Assembly (NCBI GenBank): GCA_000827495.1
Contig: KN817587.1
Coordinates: 1-64,000 of the forward strand
Direction: 5' to 3'
DNA length: 64,000 bases
Source: Hypholoma sublateritium FD-334 SS-4
Taxonomy: Eukaryota > Basidiomycota > Agaricomycetes > Agaricales > Strophariaceae
Shown: piece after piece, positions 45,392 to 58,609 of the stretch
How the letters are laid out: the number at the start of each line of letters is the position of its first letter
Position numbering within the stretch: the first letter of the stretch is position 1
Translations under genes and position numbers: made by a program
The notes under the pieces: generated by a model
Databases searched by the model: none
What the model saw: only the letters and a program-made list of their open reading frames with translations
What the model was told of the DNA's origin: nothing

Positions 45392-48300
45392 ATGCCCCAG
45401 ACGTCTCATGATGCCTTAATCGAAGAGCGCCTTGCTCAATTAAAGTGGGACATTTCGTCTGCCCAACAATTTAGTCTCAAACACTTGCTGAACTCCATCA
45501 TTCCAGTGCGATAGTAGCGCGTAGAAATGAATTCTTGCGCGAATTGTTTCGCATGATGCGAACGAAGCAAGACTTAGACTCTCTTCTTTCTGATACTGAG
45601 GATGAAGAAGACGGGCTTGACGCATTCTTACAGAGATTTGATTTGTTAAAGGAGTATGTGTGGCTGATATGCTGGATCACTAATATTGACGGAACACTCG
45701 TTTTTCAGTCCGGATTCCGGTTCCATATCCAACCTGAAGGAAGAAGAATTATCTCCTGCCAAGAAGACACCCTCACTTTCTTTGCAACCCCCTACCGCTG
45801 CCTTAAACCCAAAATCTGGCTCATCCACGCGAACAACTCGTAGTCGTTCTCGTGCAACCGAATTCATTCAGTCCCCGCCTATAATCGTTAACGAGGTTCC
45901 CAACGAAAGCCCGAAGCCATCTTCTCGCCCATCTAAGGAGCGCGAAAGCTCACCACCAAGTCCTCCATCTTCCTCTGCCCATGCATCTCTGAGTCCACAT
46001 TACATACCGCCCAAAACAACTCGTGCAGATGAAGTAAATAAAGAAACAGAGGAGGTCGACGACGAGCTTGATTTAATCAGTTCCTCAGCACTTCCTATGG
46101 ATGGAGAACGACAGCCGTCCGATGATGCCACCAAAGACCATAAAAGACCAACAGCTGTAGAGGGCGTAGAAGAGGAAGAGGAAGCTCTAGCGAAACCTCA
46201 ACCCTCTCCAAACACTGGGTGTATCCTAACAGCGGATTCAACGGACACAGAAACCACAGGCGAGCCCCAGCTACCACCACCTACGCTGCTTGTAGAGCTG
46301 CCAATACAGGAAAGTGATCCCGCAGACAACGCGAATAACCATTCTCTTGAATTATCCACATCAAATATGGACATGTCTGTCGATACGCACGACGGACAGA
46401 CGCAAAAACCTCCGGGGTCGGAGATGTTCGCAGTATTGAAAGGTCCACTTGAAATCGCAGATGGTATGATGCAAACAGAGACTCAAAGTGAAAGTGAGGA
46501 ATCTATTCAAGATATATCCATGGACCTAGATTCAGAAGATGACGAGGCCAAAGCTGTTGTTTCACCGCCAACCATCGGAAGACCCTACGTTCCCATTCAT
46601 ATACCCCTTCCTCCCAGCATAGAGGAAAAAATTGTCATCCCAGCACCCGCTTCTTCCCCCGAAGAGGTTCAATATAACCTTGGCATTGAAAATGAAGCTG
46701 AAGCGCCGAGGCCTTTATCCGAGTCCAGCATAGAAAATGGTCCTCATTTCAACCCTCAGTATCCACTGCCCCCTCTCAGCGTTCTTCCAGCAGACTTTGT
46801 CCGTAAAGCAAAACCAATCCGACGGAAAAAAGAAAAAGACAGTAAAAGAGACAAGGAGAAAGACGACGCGATACCCATGGGGCTGGCGAGATGGGGTGCG
46901 ACAGTCATGACAAACCCTGTCCATAAACGAGTAGCTCGTGCCACCAAGTGCTTGAGCACGCGTGAATGGGGGGTACGTTTTTATCGTGCAACTCTTTGCC
47001 GGCTCTTTATTGACATGTCTGAAGGTCGCAATGACGGAACTGCGTTTGATTCGAACCATCGACAGAATCGAGGCACTTAAAGATGGCGGGCGTTGGTCTT
47101 TTAGACAACCTAAAAAACAACGAGGTGTAGGCGGGCTGGTCAAAACCCACTGGGACTATCTAATGGATGAAATGGTCAGTCTCCTTCTTCGACTGATTAG
47201 TATAATGTGTACTGAATTAAGATCAAGAAATGGATGCGAACCGATTTTCGCGAGGAACGAAAGTGGAAATTAGCCCTGGCATTTAATTTGTCTACCTCCG
47301 TTCTTGAGTGGCATATCGCAAAAACCGCTGAAGAACGCCTGCGCGCAGGTATATGCGTGAAGTGGAAAATTTCGCAGTTCAAAGACGACGCAGCCCAAAT
47401 TCGTCCTGACGCCATGGAAATTGATCAACTTCCAGATTCACAAACCATACATACTGTGCAGAATGTGCAAATGGATCACTCTGACCCCAAGGCCGATTTA
47501 CTCGGCGTCAACTATGGTTCAGACGAGGAAGATGAAGACGACAAAGACAAGGATGATGTCATCGATTCTCTCGAACCTGCAGCTTTGATGGAGGATGTCC
47601 TGACCAGCGCCGACGAGATACAACCGAAGCACGAGGAAATGGATGAACAGTCTGCTATGACGTTGCTACGTGAGACTCGGGACGATTCAGAATTCGTACA
47701 AGCTTCAGGGGCCGACGGTGCACAGATTACCGAAGATGTCAAAGGTCTGAAGCTTACATCGATAAATCCCATATTGGGTGGCTCAAAATCCAGTTCTCAG
47801 TCTACCAATGGCGATGTCGAACCTGCCGCTGCCCCACCGAAGCCTTCGACTGCCGAACTAGTACCATTAAGGGAACGAATTGTTTATTCGTCGGACGATC
47901 AGCTTTTCGTGGACATCGGCGCAGTCGCTAGTCGGGATCTAGCAACAGGAGATGTCAAGGTCGAATCTGGTTCTCATGATTTCATGGATCTCATGAGCCT
48001 TTTCCCTGATCTGCAACCTCTTGGTATGCTTGATGTCGCACAGCCTGTTCCTCTGGAAGGAAAGAAGAAACTCGAGAAGAAATCGGACAAAGATGACCCA
48101 AACAAGAGAATCGAAGATACTACATACACCAAATTGTATCCTACTGGGCGATTCATGTACGCAAAACCTACTCTCATAGGCCCTCTTCAGGCAGCGAAGA
48201 GATTCAGAGATGGGAAGTGGATGCCTATCGAACAAGTAGCAATCGTTCCTGACCCGGAATGCAGTGTCAAGATAACAGACGAGAACACCAGCGGTGGGTT

Positions 48301-49929
48301 AATTTGATAGCAAGGGATTACAATATATTGATTGATGCTGTTATAGAACTTTTCGACGGAAAACCACCGGCTAACTATAGCTTATCTGTATTCAAGGATA
48401 GGGATGGGCGAAAGCAAAAGCTGGCGGAGACACTATGGAGCGCGACCGACGATGCTTTAATCAAGTCATTGGTGGAGAAATATTCAACGAACTGGCCACT
48501 CATTGCTGAATGCTTTAATTCGTCGCGTTTAACAACTTATGTTGATCGACGAACTCCTACCGACTTGTATGACCGCTGGAAAGACAAGTTTGGAGCAACG
48601 GATCGCAAGCAACCAGTGATTGAAGCAAATCAAAATTCGGCAGATGATGCATCAACATCGGCCAACCCGACGCAGATGACCACGCGAGGTGTTAAGCGCC
48701 TTGCTAGTAATAGCGTTTCAAACACCAACAGCCAGGGCCCTACCACTACCGAAAGCAGAAAGCGAAGAAAACATGCATTACTCCAGGAATCGGTGCGCAA
48801 GGCTGCCAAGAAACGCGTAGAGAATGCCCAGAAAATGCAAGGTATGCCTACATTGTCAATTAAGGAGTTATATTTCATAAACTTTTTTGTCTAGCAGCTC
48901 AGCGTAAAGCATCTACCATACATGAAACTCATAATCAATTCAATAGTTTGCCAAAATACAGCCCGCAGGAATTGAGTCGGATGAAAGCAGAGAAGGATTT
49001 GCGCGATGGTGCGGACGTTGCTCTGGCGCGCAAGCGTCAAGAAGAGCAGCTTCGCCAGTCTTTGTTGATGAGGGAGCAAGCCCAGCAGGCGCAACGGAAC
49101 AATGCTCTTCCGGTGAGTTTGGAGCCACTATGTTTATCACACTTCTCAAGGACCATCAATATCTTTGCAGCCTCAAGGCCAACAACAACAGCAGCAGCAG
49201 CAACAACAACAACAAGCTCAGCAGCAGCAACAGCAGCAGCCATCTCAACCGGCGCAAGCTCAGGTTTCCCAACAGCCGTCTTCGCTCTCCGTCCCGCAAA
49301 CGCAGGTAGGATCAGCAGCGCAACATCTCGCACAGCTGCAACAGGCCCACCAGGCTGCACTCCAGCGAGCGAGCGGAAACGTGCCTGCTGCCGTCTTGCC
49401 AAATCGTTCCGCCAGGTTATCCGCTGTTAACACCGTTCGTACCGTCAGCCAACAGCAGGCTTTTCTGGCCCGGGCGATGCAAATACCAGTACAGCTGCAA
49501 GCAGGTGTCCAGGCTAATTTGGTACGGTTTCATATTTTACCGTTGTGAATTCAACGCGCTCATGATACATTATTTTATTTTTCACCGAACATGATACTCC
49601 ACCAAATAAAATTAGCCACAAGCATTACTTTCGCAAGGCCAACATTCTGGGACTGCTGCGGCTCACCCGCCGGGCTCCACCCCCTTCTACTTGCCGAACC
49701 TGAACCTTACTGCCGACCAGCTCGAACTATTCCAAGCACAATTAGCAGTGAGCCAGTTTCGTTTCACGCAACAAAAGAGCATTCTAATCGAAGGAACCTA
49801 ATTGGGAAATAGACCGTTCAACAGCAGCAGGCACAAGCACAAGCACAAGCGCAGGTTCAGGCTCAGGCGCAGCAGCAGCAGCGCCAATCCGAACAGGCTA
49901 ACGCCAATAACTTCAGCGCTCAAAATTAG
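45392..49929 (+). CDS. EAF1: EAF1/Vid21, scaffold subunit of the NuA4 histone acetyltransferase
   Basis: Starting at [20 protein letters not shown], a roughly 50-nt intron (about 45452-45502) leads into [18 protein letters not shown] very acidic Ser/Pro-rich region follows. An HSA domain is seen at about 47140-47385 ([36 protein letters not shown]), the actin/Arp-binding platform. After another acidic stretch, a SANT/Myb domain at about 48300-48600 contains [28 protein letters not shown] and [14 protein letters not shown]. The C-terminus is Gln-rich, with polyQ from CAG/CAA runs at 49165-49250 and QAQAQ repeats at 49820-49890. HSA plus SANT plus polyQ tail is the Eaf1/Vid21 plan. It assembles NuA4 for H4/H2A.Z acetylation. 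Exon borders in the tail are approximate. Confidence 0.9.
49166..49251 (+). repeat. CAG/CAA glutamine microsatellite inside EAF1
   Basis: A mixed CAA/CAG tract encodes an interrupted polyglutamine run of more than 20 residues. A second Gln/Ala repeat (CAGGCACAAGC units) lies at 49820-49890. Both are in frame. Confidence 0.85.
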
Positions 49930-50607
49930 TGACCCGGCAGCGACTGTAAATTGATCCTGAACGACATATGTATGATACTTAATAATTTGGTGACTTTGAC
50001 CTCTGCTTTGACCTCAACTTGGTGGTTGTCACAAGGTTGTCAAGGCTTTAGTCGAATCCCACATTCGCCAAGGTCCGGGTAAAAATATGCTTCCAGGCCA
50101 AAGATATGTGCAGACTAAAATATCAAGTTAAGAATAGCCTTGGCACCAGCCCAGCCAAATTGATAATTATCGAAATAAAAGAAAAACATCCCGACAAAAA
50201 AGCTTATGGAAAAATTGGCTATAGCTGAAGATATTGCGACAAACGTACATACTGGCGCTGTTCTATGGTGGCAGTTCTGCGGAAAGCTGTCCTGCTAGTA
50301 CTCATGGGCAGCGGGCGGTGTTCCGGTGATGGAGGTTGTGACGGGTGTGACAGCTAAGTTCGGAAGACTTGTTCGGCATGTTGTGCCCTGCGCCTCCTGC
50401 GCTGATAAAAAGTGAACGCGGCTGCCCCTACCCGAACATCACCCCTTTTGCATAGGCTCCGTGTTCCTCTCCTTCCCTCCTTCCCCTCGTTTCCGCCGTC
50501 GCCAGCCTCGCCCATCGTCCTAGCCACCTCTCATCCATCAGACTCTTCTTCAATAGGGTCTGTCTCCTAGCCCGCCAGCCTGAACAGCACGCCGCGAAGC
50601 AGCCTCC
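49930..50607. other. Intergenic, promoter of the GH5 glucanase
   Basis: About 680 bp. The stretch 50440-50600 is strongly C/T-rich (CTCTCCTTCCCTCC-type tracts) directly before the ATG, typical of fungal leaders. No gene seen. Confidence 0.5.
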
Positions 50608-53423
50608 ATGGCTAGCAACAATTCCGCAAGGAACGTCTCCTATGACCCCCTACCGTTGACGGGCGACGACATGCGCTCCGGCGCCCTTTACAACGCCCCC
50701 CCTTCACCGGACCCCAATGTTTCCAATTTCCATACGCCACAAATGGTTCCAAGCGAGCTTGGAGCGGATGAAAGTGCGATTCCTTTGGGTGCCGCTCAGC
50801 CTCGTTTTCTGGGCGCGGCGTTGTACGATGGTCCAGGTCCATCCTTCCGCGATTCATTTGCCTCTTCTCAGCATACGATCCCAACGTCGGAATACACTTC
50901 CTCGGTCTATGCTCTCAACGACACAGGAGGGCAGGGGCGTTTCGACGGCGGGTACCGCGATGATCCCCAGGACGGCTATTACTCTGCAGAACACGGTGGA
51001 GTTCCCATGAGCGCGTTGCCTTCTAGCAGCAGAACAATGGAAGAGAAACGCGCCGCGTACACTCCACCACAAGCAAAGTCGAGGAGGAAAATCATCATCA
51101 TTGGTATCGTTGTATGCATCTTGCTTATCGTTCTAGCAGTCGTCATTCCACTTTATCTGTTTGTGCTGAAACCGTCGAATAACGGCAAGGAGCTATCGAC
51201 CACATCATCCTCTTCCAGTGGAACGAAAACAGCGTCTTCCTCGGCTTCTGCAGCCAATCCCTCTGCATCTGCTCAACCCGTATCTGGAGGAGATGGTACC
51301 TTGATCACCATGGAAGATGGCACGACGTTTACCTACACTAATCCCTTTGGCGGCACCTGGTATTTTGATGAAAACGATCCATTCAATAACAACGCACAGG
51401 CTCAATCTTGGAATCCCCCGCTGAACTCCACCTTTAATTATGGTACCGACAAGATTAAAGGGTGTGCCGTCTCTCCGATCCCCCCCTTCATCTCCAAAGA
51501 TTGACCTGTTGTTGTAGTGTTAACTTCGGAGGATGGCTAGTTACCGAACCTGTCAGTACTCCATTACCATCTCCCGAATTACTCTCTAACTGATCTTCGC
51601 TTCTAGTTCATGTCGGTAACATTCGTTTGATTCGGCTTCTTTGACTAATAAAATCATAACTTGCGCATCAGCTCCCCGGCTCTGTACGAGAAATACCTCA
51701 ACGCCTCGACGATAGCGGTCGATGAATGGACTTTGTCCCAAAATATGGCTGCGGACACTAGTGCTGGAGGTGGTATCAGCCAGCTGGAGACCCATTACCA
51801 GACTTTCATTGTAGGTTCCTAATTTGTTACCAACGAGCAGTTACTCACGTTACAACAGACTGAACAAGACTTTGCCCAAGTGGCTGGAGCTGGTCTCAAT
51901 CACATTCGTATTCCAATTGGCTACTGGGCGATCGAGACACGAGGTGATGAACCCTTCTTGGCCCAGGTCTCGTGGACGTATGTTATCGCTACCACTCTCT
52001 GCTACAAGTTGCTGACTTTGAGGCAGGTATTTCTTGAAGGCTATCAAATGGGCGCGAAAGTATGGTCTGAGGATCAACCTCGACTTACACGCTATGCCTG
52101 GAAGCCAGAACGGCTGGAATCATTCTGGTCGTCTCGGGACCATTGGATTTCTCAATGGGCCAATGGGATACGCAAACGCGCAACGTGGCCTCGATTACAT
52201 TCGTATCATTGCTGAATTCATTTCCCAGCCTCAATATAAGGACGTGGTCACCATATTTGGGTTTATGAACGAGCCCCAAGCATCAACCATTGGGCAGGAT
52301 GCGCTCTCGAGATTGTATGTTATCAATTACTCTGTTTATCGCAATCAGCTTTGACTATCAATTTCAGTTACTACCAGGCTTATGAGGTCATCCGGAATGC
52401 TGGCGGCATAGGCACCGGTAACGGACCATACGTGTCTATGCACGACGCGTTCCTCCCTCGTTCCTCCTGGGTTGACGTTTTCCCTAATGCTGATCGCCTG
52501 AGCATTGATTCTCATCCATACATCTGCTTCAATGCACAATCTTCGGCTGCTATGTCGACGTACGCCACAACCCCTTGTACGACATGGGGTTCCGTTGTCA
52601 ACGCGTCTAGCAGTGTCTTTGGCTTGACAAATGCTGGAGAGTTCAGCAATGCTGTTACTGATTGTGGTCTATACCTGAATGGTGTCAACTTGGGGGCAAG
52701 GTACGATGGAACTTTCGCGGGTAATTGGCCCTCGCAGGGAAGCTGTGACACTTGGACCAACTATCAAAGTTGGACTGCTCAAACGAAGTCAGATATCATG
52801 CAATTTGCTCTGGCCAGCATGGATGCTCTGCAGGTACGGTATATGTTTTATCATTTCGGTTTTCTTTGACTGACATAGCCTAGGACTATTTCTTTTGGAC
52901 ATGGAAAATTGGGAATTCTAGTGTGACGGGACAAATCGAATCACCAGCTTGGTCATATCAACTGGGTCTTCAGCAAGGCTGGATGCCGACTGATCCTCGA
53001 ACAGCACTTGGCACGTGTGGAAATACTAGTCCTTGGAGTCCTCCTCTTGCCGCTTGGCAAACCGGTGGTGCCGGTGCTGGTAATATTCCTGCCAGTGCAA
53101 CGTCCGCGTTAGCCTGGCCTCCAGCGAGTTTGAGCACAGGTGGGGCGGTCTCGACGCTGCCTTCGTACACGCCCACCGGAACCTTGGTTACCCTTCCTGT
53201 TCCCACATTTACGAGCCTCTCCAGTACAGCAACAATCAGCGCAGGGAATGGGTGGGCCAATCCTTCCGACACAACATTGATGATGGTGGGGATCTCTGGA
53301 TGTACTTATCTTGATCCATGGGTCAATCCTACCACTGCACCGCCTGCCGTATGTCCTGCCTCTTCTCGTCGCAGAGACGAACCCGCACCACCGTCATTCA
53401 TCACTCCCGCGCCCCAATCATGA
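50608..53423 (+). CDS. Membrane-anchored GH5 exo-beta-1,3-glucanase
   Basis: The first exon encodes a cytosolic, low-complexity N-terminus and one transmembrane helix at about residues 161-187 (KIIIIGIVVCILLIVLAVVI), making a type II membrane protein. A Ser-rich stalk and the catalytic domain follow. Splicing at about 51460-51515 gives GVNFGGWLVTEP, the GH5 exo-glucanase entry motif. The catalytic acid/base is the Glu of GFMNEP (codon 52271-52273) and the nucleophile the Glu of NAGEF (codon 52639-52641). LDLHAMPGSQNGW and SIDSHPYICF also fit the family. It hydrolyses beta-1,3-glucan from the non-reducing end and probably remodels the cell wall from the outer face of the plasma membrane. The C-terminal extension (after about 53040) is Ser/Thr/Pro-rich and unlike the short secreted forms. 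Confidence 0.92.
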
Positions 53424-53811
53424 CCCCGTGTGACCAGCCCGACGTCGAAAAAGTAAACTCTTCTGATAGGAGTTTTTTTTCTTACCCATACATACAGTAT
53501 TCCAGGACTTTCATCGGACTGACAACTATATCAGCGACAACTTTGCACATTCCCTCATTTATCCGTAATCGATACCTATATAACTTGCACTTACTGCGGG
53601 GCCTGCTCAAGCAGTTACTCCTACTTTTTAGTTCGATGCTTATTGCTCACCACTGGACATTAATGACATGGCGGAGTCGGTAGATTTTGTGGTATAGGCG
53701 CGCTTGTAAGGTGGGCTTACACATTCAATTGTAAGTATTATTATAAGAACAGAGGCAGACATGTTATTGTATCTTTAAGCAGCGCGCCAGGGAGTCCAGA
53801 GTTTGATGCAT
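53424..53811. other. Intergenic between convergent genes
   Basis: About 390 bp of 3' flank; AT-rich, nothing recognised. Confidence 0.35.
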
Positions 53812-54168
53812 TTAGTGTTCGCCGCTTGTCGTAGCATATCGGTCCTCGAGATCTTCCTGTCCGCCGAAGCCTCCCTCGAAGTCCTTGTCCATGGGATGCG
53901 TGGATTCCTGCGCGGACGTTGCTTTGTCGATGCTCTGACGGATGGCCTCAAGCTGCTCTTGTTCCTATGGATAAATCATATGCACGTTAATGAAGGGGTT
54001 GCCACGCAGCCAACCAATGGCTGCTTGCTTTCTTATGCGCGTAAAGCGCTTCCTCTGCCTGCTGCTTTGACTTCCAGCCTGGATCCTGAGCTTGAGACGT
54101 CACATCATCATATTGATTCTTCTTTTACAGAAGCAACGAACTTGTGCAGTCATGCCAGCTGAGGACAT
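53812..54168 (-). CDS. Small conserved-looking protein of unknown function, three exons (78 residues)
   Basis: No single exon exceeds about 50 codons, so the gene escapes simple frame scans. Start at 54168: exon 1 gives MSSAGMTAQ. Intron 54086-54141 (GT..AG, 56 nt) joins it to DPGWKSKQQAEEALYAHKK. Intron 53965-54028 (64 nt) with a GC donor (GCAAGC) joins that to EQEQLEAIRQSIDKATSAQ. The end is DFEGGFGGQEDLEDRYATTSGEH, stop 53812-53814. The joined product is hydrophilic, helical in the middle and acidic at the end, with no signal peptide or membrane segment. A coding explanation is supported because phase, splice signals and amino-acid character agree across all three exons. The GC donor is the weakest point. 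I do not recognise the family. Confidence 0.5.
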
Positions 54169-54879
54169 GATAAAAATCTTCAAGGGCTAAGTGGTAGTAG
54201 AAAGGTAGAAATATTTTGAGTGTAATGTCTTGGTGGTGTTTAGGTGGTGTCAGTCAGCCGCGCATGACTCGAAATCAGCGATATCATGAGGTCGCTACAT
54301 AATCTAAAAATAGCTATTGAACATTCGCTCTTATACCACCGTACCCAAACCGTACCTCTTCTTCTCGAAGGTCAAAATTCTCTCTGGAAGTGCACGACAT
54401 AGCGTCCGTTATATGTATTGTATATCCATGGCTTGTAGCCAATTACCTCCACTAGTGACTACCCATCTGAAGTGACCGTGAGTCGGTGGTCGCTGTGCTC
54501 TTCCCATGAGGCTCTTTCCATTGAAACTCTTACACAGTTCCCTACGACATGAACACCTGGCTGATTAAGGAGGGGGACCCGACTCTTCTTATTTCTAGGC
54601 ACTTGAGGTTGGCCTGGCAGTGCCGATGAGAACGCTGAGAAGGCTTCGTGCTGGCGTTGGTTCCCGTTCATTTTGAATCTGTTTTTGCGCTGACTTTGTT
54701 GCTCGAAGCCCTGCTTTTCTCCGGATCGACGCAAGACCATGTGGAATGAAATTTATTGATAGATTCGACCCGCTCTATAGATTTTCTTCTGGAAGAGAAA
54801 AATGGTATAAGTAACTTGATGCTCGCGATGCTTTGAGGTAAAGGTTGCCCCCATTCGTTCGAAGGCCGACAACGCGAAG
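54169..54879. other. Intergenic, divergent upstream region of the small gene and GH55 glucanase
   Basis: About 710 bp; serves as promoter region for both. A 93-codon minus-strand frame (54459-54740) has basic, repetitive composition and no known motif, so I do not call it. Confidence 0.4.
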
Positions 54880-57800
54880 ATGAATCTCAGCTGGATATAT
54901 ACTAGCGTCCTGCTCAGTGCGCTGGCGACAGCGGTACATGGTCTTGGTACCACATGCAGCGCCCCCTTGGGTGCTGGAACAGCAGCTGCGAGTGACCCTT
55001 TCTGGATGCAGAATGTCAAGCACCAGGGAACCTCTGCTTATAACGCAGATCCAGCCGGCTACCAAGTATTCCGCAACGTTAAAGTGCGTATATACGCTGC
55101 CTATTCAACTCAAACGTTAATAGTTTGGTTAGGACTTCGACGCCAAGGGTGACGGTGTTACCGACGACACCGCCGCCATTAAGTATGTCCAAGTTCACTG
55201 CTTTAAAGTACGAGGATATTATTGACTGCTCCACCATTAGTTCTGCTATTTCTTCTGGGAACCGCTGTGGCGGTGGCACTTGCGCCTCCTCGACGTATGT
55301 CCATATGCACATACCTTCTTCGGAGCCTACGCTAAACATCAATGTAGTTTGACTCCTGCTGTCATTTTCTTTCCCTCAGGGTGAAAACCGATCTGAATAA
55401 TGTATATTTCATAATAGTGTCTGACAATATTTACCTACAGGACCTACGTGATCTCGGCGCCTATCATTGCTTACTACTACTCACAACTCATCGGAGACGC
55501 GAGAAACCCTCCAACGTTGCTGGCTACTTCAGGATTTAACGGAATTGCCGTCATCGGTAATGCCTCGATAATTTAGAGAAGATACCAAATCAAGTTAACC
55601 TACTTCTATTTGCAGATGCCGATCCATATATCGCAACAGGGCAATTCTACGTGAACCAGAACAACTTGTACGCTCGTCTGCGGCCTCTCGGATCACATTC
55701 TGACCGCGCAGTAATGCAGCTTCCGTTCTGTGAGGAACTTCGTCATTGATCTACGGCAGTACGGACACTTTACATTATGACATACCGTCTGCGTACGCTA
55801 AAGAAGCATCCTAGAATTCCAGCAACAACGTCTGGAACTGGGTTCCACTGGCAAGCATCGCAGTCGACGTCCTTGATAAATATCGTTGTTGAAATGTCGA
55901 CCGCGACCGATACTGCGCATCAAGGTACCGCTTTTTCTTTCCTCGATTTAGTGCAGTCGCTCAAAAACTGAACAATGTTATCGCAAGGCATCTTCATGGA
56001 AAACGGAAGGTAATGCCTATAATAATAGTACGCTCCCTCGTTAGCTCAACCCCTTGATCTACAGTGGTGGTTTCCTCGGAGATCTTGTTTTCAATGGAGG
56101 TAATCAACTTTACTTTGGCCAGTGTCATCTTTCTGGTATTAATGGTGTCCAAAATCTCACTCATCACAGGAAAGTTCGGCATGTGGGTCGGAAATCAACA
56201 GTACATATCCTTATTATTAGAATGTGCGACCTTCTCATCGTCTGCACATAGATTCACGGTCCGAAACGTAACCGTAAACAACGCGCAATCTGGTATTTTC
56301 AGCGTCTGGAACTGGGGTGAGACTATTTCACAAGTGCGAGCAAAAATGATAGCTAATCTATTATATTTAGGTTGGACATACCAGGGAATCACTATCAATA
56401 ATTGTCAAGTACGGTATCTTGCCTAGAACTATTCTCGTGCGATCTTTGTTCTAATACCCCTCCAAGGTCGCTTTCGATGTGACCACGGGTGGAATAACTA
56501 CTGGAGCACAGGTACTTTTTTTACTAGCGCTTGCTGCGGAAGGCTGATCATGGTCGTAGACCTCTGGATCCCTGGCCATCATCGATGCTACTGTCAGCAA
56601 CACACCGATCTTTGTGCGGACATCCTTACCCAGTAATGGAACACTTGATGGATCTCTGGTCATCAATAATGCAAAACTTACCAATGTCCCCGTTGCCGTT
56701 GGTGTAGAATCCACCGGCGAAACGGTGCTTGCCGGGGGTACTACAATAATTGACTCCTGGGGCCAAGGAAACGTATTCCATGGTACCAGCGGGACGGGTA
56801 CCTTTACGCAAGGGCCGATTATCAGCACACGTAAACCGTCTTCCCTGCTGGACCGAACTGGAAAAATATTCGGTCGTGCACATCCGCAGTATGCCGCCTT
56901 TTCCACGAGCCAGTTTGTCAGCGTCAAAGACAATGGTGCAAAAGGCGACGGACTCACAGATGATACTGCCGCAATCACGGCGGTATTCGAAAAGGTCGGT
57001 GAAAAAAAAATTGAACTTTCTTTGCCCGTATATAGTGATATTTTACACAGTTCGCGGGCTGTAAAATTATATTCTTCGACGCCGGGACGTACATCATTAC
57101 GTCGACGATTACAATTCCAGCAGGTACACAAGTGGTTGGTGAGGCATGGTCCGTCATAGCGGGTAAAGGCGCCGCGTTCGAGAATGCAAATGAACCAACG
57201 CCAGTTGTCAGAGTGGGGGCACCAGACTCTCAGGGTATGATAGAGGTTACTGACATTATTTTTACAACGGTGGGCCCAGGTGTGTGTCGACAAGTTGATC
57301 GCTGCTGAGAGTCAGTGCTGATCTATATTGGGCAAATCAAAGCACCTGGAGCGATTGTCGTTGAGTGGAATGTGCAACAACCAAGCGGCCAGGCGGGAGC
57401 GACGGGCATGTGGGACTCTCATATCAGGTATTCGTGTTTATTGTTCTCTCGAGGATCTTTTTGATGCTTTATCTTTTCGCCTTTGATTAGACTCGGAGGA
57501 GGTATGTACGGGTAATAGTTGCCAAAATTGATACCTGAGCCACTAACACTATTCACAGCCGCCGGAACCAACTTAGAACCATTAACATGCCCCAGCGATG
57601 GTAGTGGAGGAACCGCCAACTGCTATGCCGCGTATCTGGCCTTGCATCTAACTCCCAAATCCACGGCATATCTAGAGGTGCCTCTATTGCAATGAATCGC
57701 AAAGTTTTTTTGACACTCAACATCCTTACCTTTTTTAGGGTACCTGGGTTTGGCTGGCCGACCATGATATAGATGGAGATGGGAGTACCCAAGTTCAAAT

Positions 57801-58609
57801 ATATTCTGGCCGCGGAATTCTTTCAGAATCTGCGGGGCCTGTATGGTTAATTGGAACTTGTAAGCAAAACATTTGTTTATACTGTAAAACATTGGTCTGA
57901 TCTCAATCTGATCTTCTTGTTGGTATCTAATCAGCATGTACGCATCAGTCCGGGCCTTCAGGCTTAATGTCTGTACTAACTTATTATTTAATTCCCAGCG
58001 GAACACCATGTGTTATATCAATATAACTTATTTAACGCGAAGGACCATTACGTCGGATATATGCAGACAGAAACGGTACGCGGTTTACTTTTTTTCTGAA
58101 CATCAATTGAAAAACCTGTAGCCTTACTTCCAACCAATTCCCACACCGCCAAATCCTTTCACCCCCAATCCCACTCTTGGAGACCCCACCGTCAGTCCTT
58201 CCATGCCAGCCGCATGGGCTCTCAATGTTCAATCATCCTCAAATATTATTGTCTTCGGTGAACATCTCTCTATTTTCAAACGACGATGTACTGAAGTGGT
58301 ATGCTATAGGTGCAGGATTTTACAGCTTCTTCCAAGTCAGTCTACTAAATTTGCACATGTTCTCTTGGTAGCAACACGACTGATTATACTTTTATTTTTA
58401 TCATATAGAACTTCACGCAAAACTGTCTGAGTAGCAATAATTGCCAACCACAGATAGTGGACATAGACAAAGCCTCGACGGTGACGCTATACAGTATTTC
58501 TACTGTTGCTTCAACTTTCCAGCTCAGCATCGGTCAGGAAGGTATCATCAATCAAAGTGCGAATACGAACGGGTTCGCCTCGACCGTCACGGCTTGGAGT
58601 CGAACCTAA
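54880..58609 (+). CDS. Secreted GH55 exo-beta-1,3-glucanase
   Basis: The start MNLSWIYTSVLLSALATAVHG is a signal peptide. The mature protein begins with a pectate-lyase-3-like repeat containing WMQNVKHQGTSAYNAD and DFDAKGDGVTDDTAAI. A second, equivalent repeat starts near 56885 (FVSVKDNGAKGDGLTDDTAAI). Two such right-handed beta-helix halves joined by a linker are the hallmark of family GH55. Later exons give VVEWNVQQPSGQAGATGMWDSH and WVWLADHDIDGDG, then GIINQSANTNGFASTVTAWSRT before the TAA at 58607-58609. The gene is fragmented into many small exons, at least fifteen by eye. Enzymes of this family degrade beta-1,3-glucan in fungal walls or laminarin. No inactivating lesion was found, but not every splice was checked. 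Confidence 0.88.

Noticed and set aside
54459..54740. 93-codon minus-strand frame
   Set aside because: Repetitive basic composition without homology or splice partners; lies in a promoter region.
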